64,000 bases of DNA, from NCBI RefSeq assembly GCF_017104965.1, contig NZ_JAAGPR010000029.1, forward strand, positions 46,848 through 110,847, given 5' to 3'. The notes under the pieces are model-generated. The model was not told the DNA's origin, did not search any database, and worked only from the letters and a program-made list of their open reading frames with translations. Position 1 is the first letter of the stretch, and each line of letters begins with the position of its first letter. This stretch comes from Paraburkholderia sp. Ac-20340. GTDB lineage: Bacteria; Pseudomonadota; Gammaproteobacteria; Burkholderiales; Burkholderiaceae. This document shows, piece after piece, positions 25,432-34,204 of the stretch. Position numbers and translations under genes: made by a program.

Positions 25432-26988
25432 ATGACTGAAACCATGACCTATGCCGATGCAGCGCGCGCGAGCGGAGCGGTACAACAGGCTCAACAGGGG
25501 CCGCGCGCGTATCTGGAGCTCGACGGCATCACCGTGAGCTTTCCGGGCGTGAAGGCGCTCGACCGCGTGTCGCTGGAAGTGCGCGCGGGCGAAGTGCACG
25601 GCCTGATGGGCGAGAACGGCGCGGGCAAATCCACGCTGCTCAAGGTGCTGTCGGGCGTGAACCAGGCGCAGGAAGGCACGCTCGCGCTCAATGGCGTGGA
25701 GCAGCGCTTCACGACCACGAAGGCGGCGCTCGATGCGGGCATCGCGATCATCTATCAGGAATTGCATCTGGTGCCCGAGCTGACGGTGGCCGACAACCTG
25801 ATGCTCGGGCAACTGCCCAACCGCCTGGGCGTGCTCGACGAACGCACGCTCGTGCAGCGCGCGATGGACGAACTCAAGCGTCTGGGCGAGCGTATCGATC
25901 CACGCACGCCGGTGAAGAATCTCTCCATCGGCCAGCGCCAGATGATCGAGATCGGCAAGGCGCTGATGCGCGACGCGCGCGTGATCGCCTTCGACGAACC
26001 CACGAGTTCGCTTTCGGCGCGCGAGACCGAGAACCTCTTTCGCATCATCAACGCGCTGCGCGCCGATGGCCGCGCGATCATCTACGTCACGCACCGCATG
26101 GACGAAGTCTATGAGTTGTGCGACCGCGTGACGGTGTTCCGCGACGGCAAGCGCATCGAGACCTTCGAATCGGTCGCCGATCTCGACCGCAACCGCCTGA
26201 TCGCGGCGATGGTGGGCCGCTCGATCGAGGACGTCTACGGCTATCGCCCGCGCGCAGCCGGCGACGTGCTGCTCGAAGCCAAAGGGCTGATGGGACCGGG
26301 CCTGGCCGAGCCGGTGTCGTTTGCGGCGCGGCGCGGCGAGATCGTCGGCTTCTTTGGCCTGGTGGGCGCGGGCCGCTCCGAATTGATGAAGCTGATTTAC
26401 GGCGCCACGCGCGCCAGTGCCGGCCACGTCGAACTGAACGGCCAGCGCGTGAACTTCGCGAGCCCGCGCGACGCCGTGCGCGCAGGCATCGCGCTGTGCC
26501 CGGAGGACCGCAAGCAGGAAGGCATCGTCGCGATTGCGTCGGTGGCGGATAACCTCAATATCAGCGCGCGCCGTCATTTCAGTCCCGCGCGCTTCCTGCT
26601 CGACGCGAAACGCGAGAAGACGCTGGCGCAGGACTACATCAAGAAACTCGCGATCAAGACGCGCAATGGCGATACGGCCATCGGCACGCTGTCGGGCGGC
26701 AACCAGCAGAAGGTGATCCTGTCGCGCTGGCTGGCCGAACGCATCGACGTGTTCCTGATGGACGAACCCACGCGCGGCATCGACGTGGGCGCGCGCGCCG
26801 AAATCTACAACCTGCTTTACGAGCTGGCCGAAGCGGGGCGCACCGTGATCATGGTGTCGAGCGATCTCGCCGAGGTGATCGGCGTGGCCGACCGCATCGT
26901 CGTGATGCGCGAAGGGCGAATCGCAGGCAGCCTGCCGAAGGCCGAAGCCACGCCCGACGAACTGATCAAGCTCGCGCTGCCGCGTTGA
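25432..26988 (+). CDS. araG: AraG L-arabinose ABC transporter ATP-binding protein
   Basis: This 518-residue protein has two fused ABC domains, the CUT2 pattern. The first domain has Walker A GENGAGKSTLLK (about 58-70), the signature LSIGQRQM and Walker B VIAFDEPTSSLSA. The second has a degenerate Walker A, GLVGAGRSELMK, the signature LSGGNQQKV and VFLMDEPTRGIDVG, as usual for this family. Its stop overlaps a TTG that may start araH. It powers uptake through AraH in the inner membrane. Confidence 0.93.
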   Translation: MTETMTYADAARASGAVQQAQQGPRAYLELDGITVSFPGVKALDRVSLEVRAGEVHGLMGENGAGKSTLLKVLSGVNQAQEGTLALNGVEQRFTTTKAALDAGIAIIYQELHLVPELTVADNLMLGQLPNRLGVLDERTLVQRAMDELKRLGERIDPRTPVKNLSIGQRQMIEIGKALMRDARVIAFDEPTSSLSARETENLFRIINALRADGRAIIYVTHRMDEVYELCDRVTVFRDGKRIETFESVADLDRNRLIAAMVGRSIEDVYGYRPRAAGDVLLEAKGLMGPGLAEPVSFAARRGEIVGFFGLVGAGRSELMKLIYGATRASAGHVELNGQRVNFASPRDAVRAGIALCPEDRKQEGIVAIASVADNLNISARRHFSPARFLLDAKREKTLAQDYIKKLAIKTRNGDTAIGTLSGGNQQKVILSRWLAERIDVFLMDEPTRGIDVGARAEIYNLLYELAEAGRTVIMVSSDLAEVIGVADRIVVMREGRIAGSLPKAEATPDELIKLALPR

Positions 26989-28022
26989 GCACTACCGAAA
27001 CACACATTGAGATGAGTCAAGCCATGCAGCCACAGGGCACGCCTACCGTCAACGAAGCCGCCGCGCCGATCACGCCTTCGCGTGCGCGCGCGTGGGACAT
27101 GATCAACAAATCGGGCATCGCGGTGGTGTTCGTGGCGCTGTTCGCGATACTGTCCGCGACGGTGCCGGATTTCCTCACGAGCCGCAATATTCAGGGTCTT
27201 TTGCTGTCCGTCACGCTGATCGGCTCGATCTCCGTGACCATGATGTTCGTGCTCGCGCTGGGCGAGGTCGATCTGTCCGTGGCGTCGATCGTCGCGTTCT
27301 CGGGCGTGGTCGCGTCCACGGTGATCACGCAGTCGCATAGCGTGCTGCTGGGCATTGCGGCGGGCATTCTCGCGGGCGGCGCGGTCGGGCTCGTCAACGG
27401 CGTGCTGATCGCGCGCTTCAAGATCAATTCGCTGATCGCCACGCTCGCGATGATGGAAGCGGTGCGCGGTCTCGCCTTCCTCACCTCGAACGGCGACGCG
27501 GTGATGATCTCGGAAGAGCGCTTCTTCGACCTCGGCGGCGGTTCGTTCCTCGGCATTTCGTTCCCGATCTGGAGCAACATCATCGGCTTCGTGCTGTTCG
27601 GCTTCCTGCTCAAGAAAACCGTGTTCGGCAAGAACGTGCTGGCCGTGGGCGGCAATGGCGAGGCCGCGCGTCTCGCCGGTCTGCCGGTCACGCGTATCAA
27701 GATCACGGTGTTCGTGCTGCAAGGGCTGGTGACGGGCTTCGCGGGCGTGATGCTGGCTTCGCGCATGAGCCTGGGCGACCCGAAGACTTCGGTGGGCCTG
27801 GAACTGGGCGTGATCTCGGCCTGCGTGCTGGGCGGCGTGTCGCTCACGGGCGGCGTGGCGACGATCTCGGGCGTGCTGGTGGGCGTGCTGATCATGGGCT
27901 CGGTGCAGGACGCCATGAGCCTCATGAACGTGCCGACGTTCTATCAGTATCTGATTCGCGGCGGCATTCTGTTGCTCGCGGTGCTGTTCGACCAGTTCCG
28001 CCGCAGCAAGCGCGCAGTCTGA
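26985..28022 (+). CDS. araH: AraH L-arabinose ABC transporter permease
   Basis: This permease of about 336-345 residues has roughly ten transmembrane helices and the CUT2 permease motif FVLALGEVDLSVASIVAFSG. NSLIATLAMMEAVRGLAFLTS and AVGGNGEAARLAGLPVTRIK align by eye with E. coli AraH. Two starts are possible: TTG 26985 overlapping the araG stop, or ATG 27012 (MSQAMQPQG); neither has a strong ribosome binding site, and the extra nine residues are not conserved features. It closes the forward arabinose operon and is followed by a hairpin at 28045. Confidence 0.9.
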   Translation: MSTTETHIEMSQAMQPQGTPTVNEAAAPITPSRARAWDMINKSGIAVVFVALFAILSATVPDFLTSRNIQGLLLSVTLIGSISVTMMFVLALGEVDLSVASIVAFSGVVASTVITQSHSVLLGIAAGILAGGAVGLVNGVLIARFKINSLIATLAMMEAVRGLAFLTSNGDAVMISEERFFDLGGGSFLGISFPIWSNIIGFVLFGFLLKKTVFGKNVLAVGGNGEAARLAGLPVTRIKITVFVLQGLVTGFAGVMLASRMSLGDPKTSVGLELGVISACVLGGVSLTGGVATISGVLVGVLIMGSVQDAMSLMNVPTFYQYLIRGGILLLAVLFDQFRRSKRAV

Positions 28023-28044
28023 GGAATCGCAATAAGAAGTATTC

Positions 28045-28072
28045 CACCCGTCCTGCGCAGCGCGGACGGGTG
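28045..28072 (+). terminator. hairpin after araH, probable operon terminator
   Basis: CACCCGTCC at 28045-28053 and GGACGGGTG at 28064-28072 form a perfect 9-bp stem with a 10-base loop, 23 bases after the araH stop. The following sequence (CTGGATTTG) has only a short U-run, so termination may be partial. Confidence 0.5.
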
Positions 28073-28214
28073 CTGGATTTGATGTGCGGCAAGCATCGGC
28101 AACATTTGATGCCGATGACCGGGGGGCGTGGCGTTTCGAGACGGCGGCGCGGGCATACCATCTTGCGCCACTGCGGGGATTGGCCTCGCGCTCGACACTC
28201 CCCGGACTCCACCC

Positions 28215-29063
28215 ATGCACGACAGCCGGCCCCTGGCCCTACCCGAGGTCACGCTCTGCGCGGCCGATACGATCAACCCGGCGCTCGCCGCGCGCGCCCT
28301 CGATATTTCGATGTCGCGTTGCACTTTCGGCGACGCCATGCTGTTCACGCATCAGGACGTGGCCACGCGCGCGCGCATCGTCAGGATCGACCCGCTGCGC
28401 TCGCGTGAGGCGTATTCGGCGTTCATGCTCAAGGAACTCGCGCAGCACATCGCCACGCCCTGGGTGCTGGTCGCGCAATGGGATGGTTATGTGCTGGACG
28501 CGTCGCGCTGGAGCGAGCGGTTCTTCGAGTACGACTATATCGGCGCGCACTGGCCGCATCGCCCGCCCGGCCAGGACATGGGCAATGGCGGTTTTTCGCT
28601 GCGATCGGCGCGCCTGCTGAAAGCCCTTGCCGACGAGCGCTTCGTGGTCGCGCCCGATACGGTCGAAGACGAAGCCATCTGCCAGCAATGGCGCCCGGTG
28701 CTGGAAGCGGAATACGGCATGCGCTACGCGCCGCTGGACGTGGCGGCGCAGTTTTCCTACGAGGCTTCGCCGGGCGCGCGGCCGAGCTTTGGCTTCCACG
28801 CTGTCTACAACATGTGGCGTCACGTGGACGACAGCGAAATGATGGCGATCATGCGCGATATCGACCTGCGCACCTTCGCGTCGAACGAATCGCTGCATCT
28901 GCTCACCGTGTATTGCCGGCTGCAGAAGTACGCATGCGTGCGCGCGATGTACGCGCGCTACCGCAGCCACTGGAGCCGTCAGGAAATCGTCGATGCACTC
29001 AAGCGCGCGGGCATCAAGGAAGAACTCGCGCAGCATTACGTGCAGATCTGCGAGAACGCCTGA
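28215..29063 (+). CDS. DUF5672-type protein (glycosyltransferase-like, unknown substrate)
   Basis: This 282-residue soluble protein shows the DUF5672 pattern, WVLVAQWDGYVLDASRW, YDYIGAHWPH and MGNGGFSLRSARLL, which belongs to uncharacterised glycosyltransferase-like proteins of polysaccharide and glycan loci. The C-terminal 80 residues look helical and are an addition to the core. Start ATG 28215 gives a sensible N-terminus; the open frame continues to 28128 without support. It follows the arabinose operon but past a hairpin, so it is probably separate. Its stop abuts the stop of the convergent GntR gene with no bases between them. Function is not known. Confidence 0.75.
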   Translation: MHDSRPLALPEVTLCAADTINPALAARALDISMSRCTFGDAMLFTHQDVATRARIVRIDPLRSREAYSAFMLKELAQHIATPWVLVAQWDGYVLDASRWSERFFEYDYIGAHWPHRPPGQDMGNGGFSLRSARLLKALADERFVVAPDTVEDEAICQQWRPVLEAEYGMRYAPLDVAAQFSYEASPGARPSFGFHAVYNMWRHVDDSEMMAIMRDIDLRTFASNESLHLLTVYCRLQKYACVRAMYARYRSHWSRQEIVDALKRAGIKEELAQHYVQICENA

Positions 29064-29789
29064 TTACGTCTCCAGCGCGGCGCCGCCCAGTATCGAAGTC
29101 GCATCGGCGCGCGCGTTGTCGAGCTGCACGACACTGGCCTGACGCGCCGCGAGCGCATCGCGATGCTCGATCGCCGTGAGGATCGCCTTGTGGCGCGGCA
29201 GCGAAAGCGCATGGGTATTCGGATGCCGGCTCGTGAGCTTGATCGATTCGGTCAGCGCCAGCGAGAGCATATTGCCGATATACGCGAGCATGTCGTTATG
29301 CGTGGCCGCCATGATCGCGCGGTGGAATTCGAGGTCGGGTTCGAGCAGGTCGCTGGCGGTTTTCGCCTCTTCCATGCGCGCGTAGGCGGTGGCGATGCGG
29401 GCGCGGTCTTCGTCGGTGGCGGAAATCGCGGCGAGCGCGGCGGCGGCCGGTTCGATGATCTGGCGCACCGTCATGAGCGAGCGGAAGAATTCGCCTTCGG
29501 GCAGGCTGTTGACGGTCCAGAACAGCACGTCGGGGTCGAGCATGTGCCATTCTTCGCGCGGGCGCACCACGCTGCCCACGCGCGGCTTCGACACCACGAG
29601 GCCCTTGGCGACCAGCACGCGGGTCGCTTCGCGCAGCACGGGGCGGCTTACGCCATAGGTTTCGCACAATGTCGGTTCGGGAGGCAGACGCTGTCCCGGG
29701 CGCAGCGAGCCGCCCACGATCTGCATGCCGAGCTCCTGCACGATGCGAGCGTGCATGCTCTTGCGTTTCTCTAGATTGCGGTAATCCAT
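29064..29789 (-). CDS. GntR-family regulator, FadR (FCD) subfamily
   Basis: This 241-residue regulator has an N-terminal winged helix (about 10-75, with LRPGQRLPPEPTLCETYGVSRPVLREATR) described in parts, and a C-terminal FCD ligand-binding domain. The FCD metal site is visible: Asp and His in PDLEFHRAIMAATHN and His in PRHKAILTAIEHRD. FadR-type regulators of sugar-acid pathways, such as DgoR, bind a sugar acid and usually repress. It lies 50 bases after the frcA-like gene on the same strand, so it is probably the last gene of that transport operon and its regulator. A TAGTC-G-GACTA dyad upstream of that operon fits the GTC-N-GAC core of the subfamily. Confidence 0.87.
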   Translation of the reverse strand: MDYRNLEKRKSMHARIVQELGMQIVGGSLRPGQRLPPEPTLCETYGVSRPVLREATRVLVAKGLVVSKPRVGSVVRPREEWHMLDPDVLFWTVNSLPEGEFFRSLMTVRQIIEPAAAALAAISATDEDRARIATAYARMEEAKTASDLLEPDLEFHRAIMAATHNDMLAYIGNMLSLALTESIKLTSRHPNTHALSLPRHKAILTAIEHRDALAARQASVVQLDNARADATSILGGAALET

Positions 29790-29839
29790 AGATGATCCGA
29801 CCGGGCGCGCCGGTCAGGCATGCCCCCTGTTGACGACGA

Positions 29840-30649
29840 TCACGCGCTGGTGGCGCGCATCGCCCGGTATTCCCGCCGCACGATGTCCATCAGCTCCGCC
29901 ACCGAAGTAAGCGCGCTCTTTTGTTCATACGTGACGCGGCCCCGCTGCATCAACATGATGCGATCCGCAATATCGAGCGTCTGCGCATAGTTGTGCATGA
30001 TCATGATAATGGATAGCCCGCCCTTTTCCTTCAGACGCATGAGCAGGTCGATGATGAGCCCGGCCTCGCGCGCGCCCATTGCCGCGAGCGGTTCGTCGAG
30101 CAGCAGGATCTTCGCGTTCGAGTGCACGGCGCGCGCCACCGCAATCGCCTGACGCTGGCCGCCGGACAGCCGCTCCACCGGCAGATCGACCGACGGCACA
30201 TGCACGCCGATATCGTCGAGACACTGCGCCGCGCGCTCGCGCATCTGCTTGTGATCGAGCAGCCGGAACGGACCGCGCCGCACGATCTCGCGGTTCAGGA
30301 ACATGTTGTGATAGATCGACAGCGAATTCGCGAGCGCGAGATCCTGATAGACGCATTCGATACCCAGCGAGCGCGCGTGATCGACGGAACGCAGCAGGGT
30401 TTGCTGACCGTCGATATACAGTTCGCCGTCGGTCTGCTGATGAAAGCCCGTGAGGATTTTCACGAGCGTGGATTTGCCCGCGCCGTTATCGCCGAGAATG
30501 CCCAGAATTTCGCCCTTGCCGAGCGTGAGCGAGACACCGTCGAGCGCCGTCACCGCGCCGAAGCGCTTGACGATCTTGTCGCCGCGCAGGGCGAGCGGTT
30601 CGAGCGCGCCACCATTCGCGGGCGCGTGGAAAGCCTGCGATTCGTCCAT
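29840..30649 (-). CDS. sugar ABC transporter ATP-binding protein, single-domain (FrcA-like)
   Basis: This 269-residue ATPase has one ABC domain: Walker A GDNGAGKSTLVK (about 53-64), signature LSGGQRQAIAVAR, Walker B ILLLDEPLAAMG. Most CUT2 transporters fuse two such domains; single-domain versions are known from the fructose FrcBCA type. Start ATG overlaps the permease stop by one base (TGATG), showing tight coupling. It powers import of a sugar of unknown identity with the permease and binding protein encoded just upstream. Confidence 0.87.
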   Translation of the reverse strand: MDESQAFHAPANGGALEPLALRGDKIVKRFGAVTALDGVSLTLGKGEILGILGDNGAGKSTLVKILTGFHQQTDGELYIDGQQTLLRSVDHARSLGIECVYQDLALANSLSIYHNMFLNREIVRRGPFRLLDHKQMRERAAQCLDDIGVHVPSVDLPVERLSGGQRQAIAVARAVHSNAKILLLDEPLAAMGAREAGLIIDLLMRLKEKGGLSIIMIMHNYAQTLDIADRIMLMQRGRVTYEQKSALTSVAELMDIVRREYRAMRATSA

Positions 30650-31656
30650 CAGCGGCCTCCCTTGCGGCGAATGCGGCCGACGTGAATATTGAAGACCATC
30701 GCGGCGAGAATCGCGGCGCCCAGAATGATGTTGAAGGTAAAGGCGTTGATGCCGATCAGCGTGAAGCCGTCGTTCAGAATGCCGAGCACCGCCGCGCCGA
30801 TCAACCCGCCCACGATCGTGCCCGAGCCGCCCGTGAGCGGCGTGCCGCCGATCACCGCCGCGGCCACGGCCAGAAACATGATCTGGTTGCCGCCCGCCTG
30901 CGGATCGATCGAGGTGATGCGAAAGCCTTCGAGTATGCCGGTCAGGCCTGCGAGCACTGCCGCGATCACGAAGTTGCCCAGCCGCAGCCGGTTCACATGA
31001 ATACCGGCCTCGCTCGCGCCCACCGGGTTCGCGCCCGCCGCCTGCGTATGCAGACCCCAGCGCGTATGGCGCAGCAAGGTGTGCATGATCACGGCCAGCG
31101 CCACGGTCCAGAGAATCTCGCTATAACCCCACGCGCCCATGAAGGCCGAAAACTCCGGCGAGCCCGGCGTGGAGGCCGGCGTGCCGCGCGAAACCGTCAG
31201 CGTGATGCCGTTGATCAGAAACAGCGTGCCGAGCGTGGTGACGAAAGAGGGCAGGCGCAGCCACACGGTCACCGCGCCGTTCACGAAGCCGATGATCGCC
31301 GCCGCCACCAGACCGGCGATCACGGCGAGCCACATCGGCGCGCCCGCATCGTTGGCGAACACCATCATGAACGGCGCAAAGGCGAACACCATGCCCGCCG
31401 ACAGATCGATATCGCCGCCGATCATCAGCATGATTTCGCCGAACGCGATGATCGCCACCGGCGCGATGAACTGCGAGAGATTGACGAGGCTCGCGTTGGT
31501 GAGCAGGAAATCGTGATTCGCGAACTCGAAGTAAGCGGCCAGCAACACGGCCACGAGCAGGATGCGCAGCTCGGCCGCCCAGTGCGAGGTCCACGGTACA
31601 CCCGCGCGCCGGGGCGCGCGGGCTTCGACATTGCCAGGTTCGTTCACCGTATCCAT
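30649..31656 (-). CDS. sugar ABC transporter permease (CUT2 family, FrcC-like)
   Basis: This 335-residue permease has about ten helices and the CUT2 motif AFGEIMLMIGGDIDLSAGMVFAF. SFVTTLGTLFLINGITLTVSRG and AAVIGGTPLTGGSGTIVGG are further family marks. The ATG at 31656 overlaps the binding protein stop as TGATG; a GTG one codon upstream is also possible. Partner of the ATPase at 29840 and the binding protein at 31656-32789. The cargo is unknown. Confidence 0.87.
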   Translation of the reverse strand: MDTVNEPGNVEARAPRRAGVPWTSHWAAELRILLVAVLLAAYFEFANHDFLLTNASLVNLSQFIAPVAIIAFGEIMLMIGGDIDLSAGMVFAFAPFMMVFANDAGAPMWLAVIAGLVAAAIIGFVNGAVTVWLRLPSFVTTLGTLFLINGITLTVSRGTPASTPGSPEFSAFMGAWGYSEILWTVALAVIMHTLLRHTRWGLHTQAAGANPVGASEAGIHVNRLRLGNFVIAAVLAGLTGILEGFRITSIDPQAGGNQIMFLAVAAAVIGGTPLTGGSGTIVGGLIGAAVLGILNDGFTLIGINAFTFNIILGAAILAAMVFNIHVGRIRRKGGR

Positions 31657-32789
31657 CACGACTTGATTGCGCCGCTCATCGGCACGATTTGCGGCTTGGT
31701 GGTCTTGCCTTCATAACGCGTCGAGGTGTTCAGATACGGCTCGACCGTCGACTTCGTCACGAACTTCAGACCCGTGTTGATATTGGCCGGCCCGACAAGG
31801 CCGCCCGAAGCGAGGAACACGAACGCTTCCATCACCGTGTAGAAGCCCTGCACATAGGGTTGCTGGTCGATGGTGAAGTCGAGGAAGCCTTCGTGAATCA
31901 ACTGGATGGTGGTGGGCAGCAGATCGAAGCCGCCGCCGTGCACGCCCTTCGAAGGCAGATTCGATTCCTTCATCACCTGCGCGACGCCCTGCGTGCTGCC
32001 CGCGTCCACCGCGAACATGCCCTTGAGATCCTGGTGGCCCAGATAGAACGACTTGATCTTCGAGAGTTCTTCATTGACCGTTGCGCCCGTGGCGACGGTC
32101 TGGATATCGATCTTCTTGCCGGACTTCTTGATCGCGTCGCTTGCGCCGTCGAGACGCGGCTGGATGTTCAACTGTCCGGGCGTGGCGATGAAAAGCGCCA
32201 CCATGCCGCTATCGATCAGACTGACGATGCGCTCGCCCATCTGATAGCCCGAGAGATACAGATCCTGGCCGATATAGGCGAGGCGCGGATTGCTCTTGCC
32301 GCGCGGCGCGTCGGCGTTATAGGCGAACACCGGAATGCCGGCGTCGAGCGCGGCCTGAATCGGCTTGTCGAAAGCGCCCGGGTCGACGATCGGCACGGCG
32401 ATGGCGTCGGCCTTGGCGGCGATCGCGGAGTTGACCGCGCGCACCATTTCGCCTGCATCGGAGGTGGCCGAACCGGTCCACTGATAGTCCATGCCGAACA
32501 TCGAGCAGGCGTCCTGAATACCGTACTGCGTCGGCACGAAGAAGGGATTCGTGGTCACGTGATTGACGAACACGATCTTCCACTTCTTGTGCGATGGGAA
32601 GGCCATTTCGGCGGCCTGCGCCTGCGAAATCATGCCGCCTGCGCCGCCGCCCAGCGCGCCCATCAGGGACAGCGCAGCGCCTAGCCCTGCGCCTTGCATC
32701 AGGCCGCGCCGCGTGGCGTTCAGGCCCGCGTTGCGGGTGTCTTGCGTGGATTCCTGCGGATGGTTGTCGTCATCCCGTTGCTGCGCCAT
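31656..32789 (-). CDS. sugar-binding periplasmic protein of the frc-like ABC transporter
   Basis: This 377-residue periplasmic binding protein (Peripla_BP_4 fold) has an unusual leader: a 30-residue polar N-terminus, then TRRGLMQGAGLGAALSLMGALGG, which resembles a Tat-type twin-arginine signal, with processing after AQA near 60. The mature protein begins AFPSHKKWKIVFVNHVTTNPFF and holds PIVDPGAFDKPIQAALDAGIPVFAYN-type sugar-binding segments, described in parts. ATG 32789 has GGAGGAAGAC upstream. It is the first gene of the frc-like operon, ahead of permease and ATPase. By position in a pentose cluster the cargo may be a pentose or a related sugar alcohol, but the sequence does not decide. Confidence 0.85.
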   Translation of the reverse strand: MAQQRDDDNHPQESTQDTRNAGLNATRRGLMQGAGLGAALSLMGALGGGAGGMISQAQAAEMAFPSHKKWKIVFVNHVTTNPFFVPTQYGIQDACSMFGMDYQWTGSATSDAGEMVRAVNSAIAAKADAIAVPIVDPGAFDKPIQAALDAGIPVFAYNADAPRGKSNPRLAYIGQDLYLSGYQMGERIVSLIDSGMVALFIATPGQLNIQPRLDGASDAIKKSGKKIDIQTVATGATVNEELSKIKSFYLGHQDLKGMFAVDAGSTQGVAQVMKESNLPSKGVHGGGFDLLPTTIQLIHEGFLDFTIDQQPYVQGFYTVMEAFVFLASGGLVGPANINTGLKFVTKSTVEPYLNTSTRYEGKTTKPQIVPMSGAIKS

Positions 32790-33010
32790 GTCTTCCTCCG
32801 GCTCTCGTTGTCGTGGGTCGATCGAATCGACTTTGCGTTCGACGTTGCGTCGATAAACGTGCAGATGCTGGGGCGGCACCGGAAGTGCGCGAGCGTGGGT
32901 GCGTGATTCGGTGCGTGCTGTGATGTCGATAACGTTGCCATGCGCCGTGCCGTACCGCAAAAATCTTAGTGCAGGGCTGTTGAGCCGCCTAATCCATGTA
33001 TACCCCTAAC

Positions 33011-33021
33011 TAGTCGGACTA
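33011..33021. promoter_or_regulatory. TAGTC-G-GACTA dyad, candidate GntR/FadR operator
   Basis: An 11-base dyad lies 222 bases upstream of the frc-like binding protein start, overlapping the yjfF stop. The 229-base space (32790-33018) is the only sizeable gap between the two ABC operons and should hold the frc-like promoter. GTC-N-GAC is the core expected for FadR-subfamily regulators, and such a gene ends this operon. Confidence 0.45.
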
Positions 33022-34167
33022 TTGGGTGCGCGGCGGCGAGGCGAAGCGCGCCTGCTTCATCGGTTCGAGCGGCGCGTCGGGCTGCGTGAGCGTTCGGCGC
33101 GCGCGTTGCGCGCCCTTGCCGCCGCCCGTCGATTTACGCCGCGCCGCGTGACGTTCGGTGGCGCGCTGCAGCAGACAGAATGCGCAGAGCAGGGCGCCGA
33201 TCACGATGCGCGTCCACCACGAACTGAGCGTGCCGTCGAAGGTGATGAGCGTCTGGATCGTGCCGAGAATGCCCACGCCGAACACCGAACCGATCACATA
33301 GCCCACCCCGCCCGTGAGCAGCGTGCCGCCGATCACCGTCGCGGCGATGGCGTCGAGCTCCATGCCTTGCGCCTGCAGGCCGTAGCCCGAGAGCACGTAC
33401 AGCGTGAACACCACGCCACCGAGCGCCGAGCAGAAACCCGACAGCGCATACACGCCGATCTTGGTGCGCGCCACCGGCAGGCCCATCAGCAGCGCGGAGC
33501 GCTCGTTCCCGCCGATCGCATAGACATTGCGGCCGAAGCGCGTGAAATGCGCGATCACGATGCCGCCCGCGAGCATCGCCAGCGCAGTCAGCGAGCCGGT
33601 CGTGAGCGAGCCGCTGCCCACCGGAATGTTGAATTCGGAGAGCGCGTGAAAACCGGCGTCGTTGATCTGGATGGATTCGGTGGTGATGAGGAAGCAGGCG
33701 CCGCGCGCGAGGAACATGCCCGCGAGCGTGATGATGAAGGGCTGCAGGCGGAAGAAGTGGATCAGCGCGCCCATGGCCGCACCATAAAGCGCGCCGAGCA
33801 GCAGCACGAGCGGCACGACTACGGCCACGGGCCAGTGCAGTTTTTCGGTGCCTACGGCGCAGAGTATGGTTGTGAGCGCAACCACTGCGCCCACGGAAAG
33901 ATCGATGCCGCCCGAGATGATCACAAACGTCATGCCGATGGCGACGATCAGCAGAAACGCATTATCGACCAGCAGTCCAAACAAGACTTGCAGCGAGAAA
34001 AAGCCTTTGTACATGACCGAACCGAAGCCAAACAGCGCGACGAACAGCAGCACGGTCACGACAATCGGCAATACACGCGGATCGACAAAACGCGCGATCC
34101 CGCGCCGCCACGCGGCAGCGTTCGTGGAAGCGGCGGTAGAAGAAGCGGAAGGCGATGGACGGTTCAT
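33019..34167 (-). CDS. yjfF: sugar ABC transporter permease, YjfF type
   Basis: This 382-residue permease matches YjfF of the galactofuranose importer: VDNAFLLIVAIGMTFVIISGG followed by IDLSVGAVVALTT, LQPFIITLAGMFLARG and RFGRNVYAIGGNERSALLMGLPV. The last 60 residues are a basic, Ala/Arg/Pro-rich cytoplasmic tail that E. coli YjfF lacks. It is the last of four genes in the ytfQ-ytfR-ytfT-yjfF order, 37 bases after ytfT. Related transporters in Shewanella carry arabinose, so either galactofuranose or arabinofuranose is possible here. Confidence 0.87.
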   Translation of the reverse strand: MNRPSPSASSTAASTNAAAWRRGIARFVDPRVLPIVVTVLLFVALFGFGSVMYKGFFSLQVLFGLLVDNAFLLIVAIGMTFVIISGGIDLSVGAVVALTTILCAVGTEKLHWPVAVVVPLVLLLGALYGAAMGALIHFFRLQPFIITLAGMFLARGACFLITTESIQINDAGFHALSEFNIPVGSGSLTTGSLTALAMLAGGIVIAHFTRFGRNVYAIGGNERSALLMGLPVARTKIGVYALSGFCSALGGVVFTLYVLSGYGLQAQGMELDAIAATVIGGTLLTGGVGYVIGSVFGVGILGTIQTLITFDGTLSSWWTRIVIGALLCAFCLLQRATERHAARRKSTGGGKGAQRARRTLTQPDAPLEPMKQARFASPPRTQ

Positions 34168-34204
34168 GCAGCAAATCCCCGAAGTGTCCTTGAATGACGG
34201 GCGT

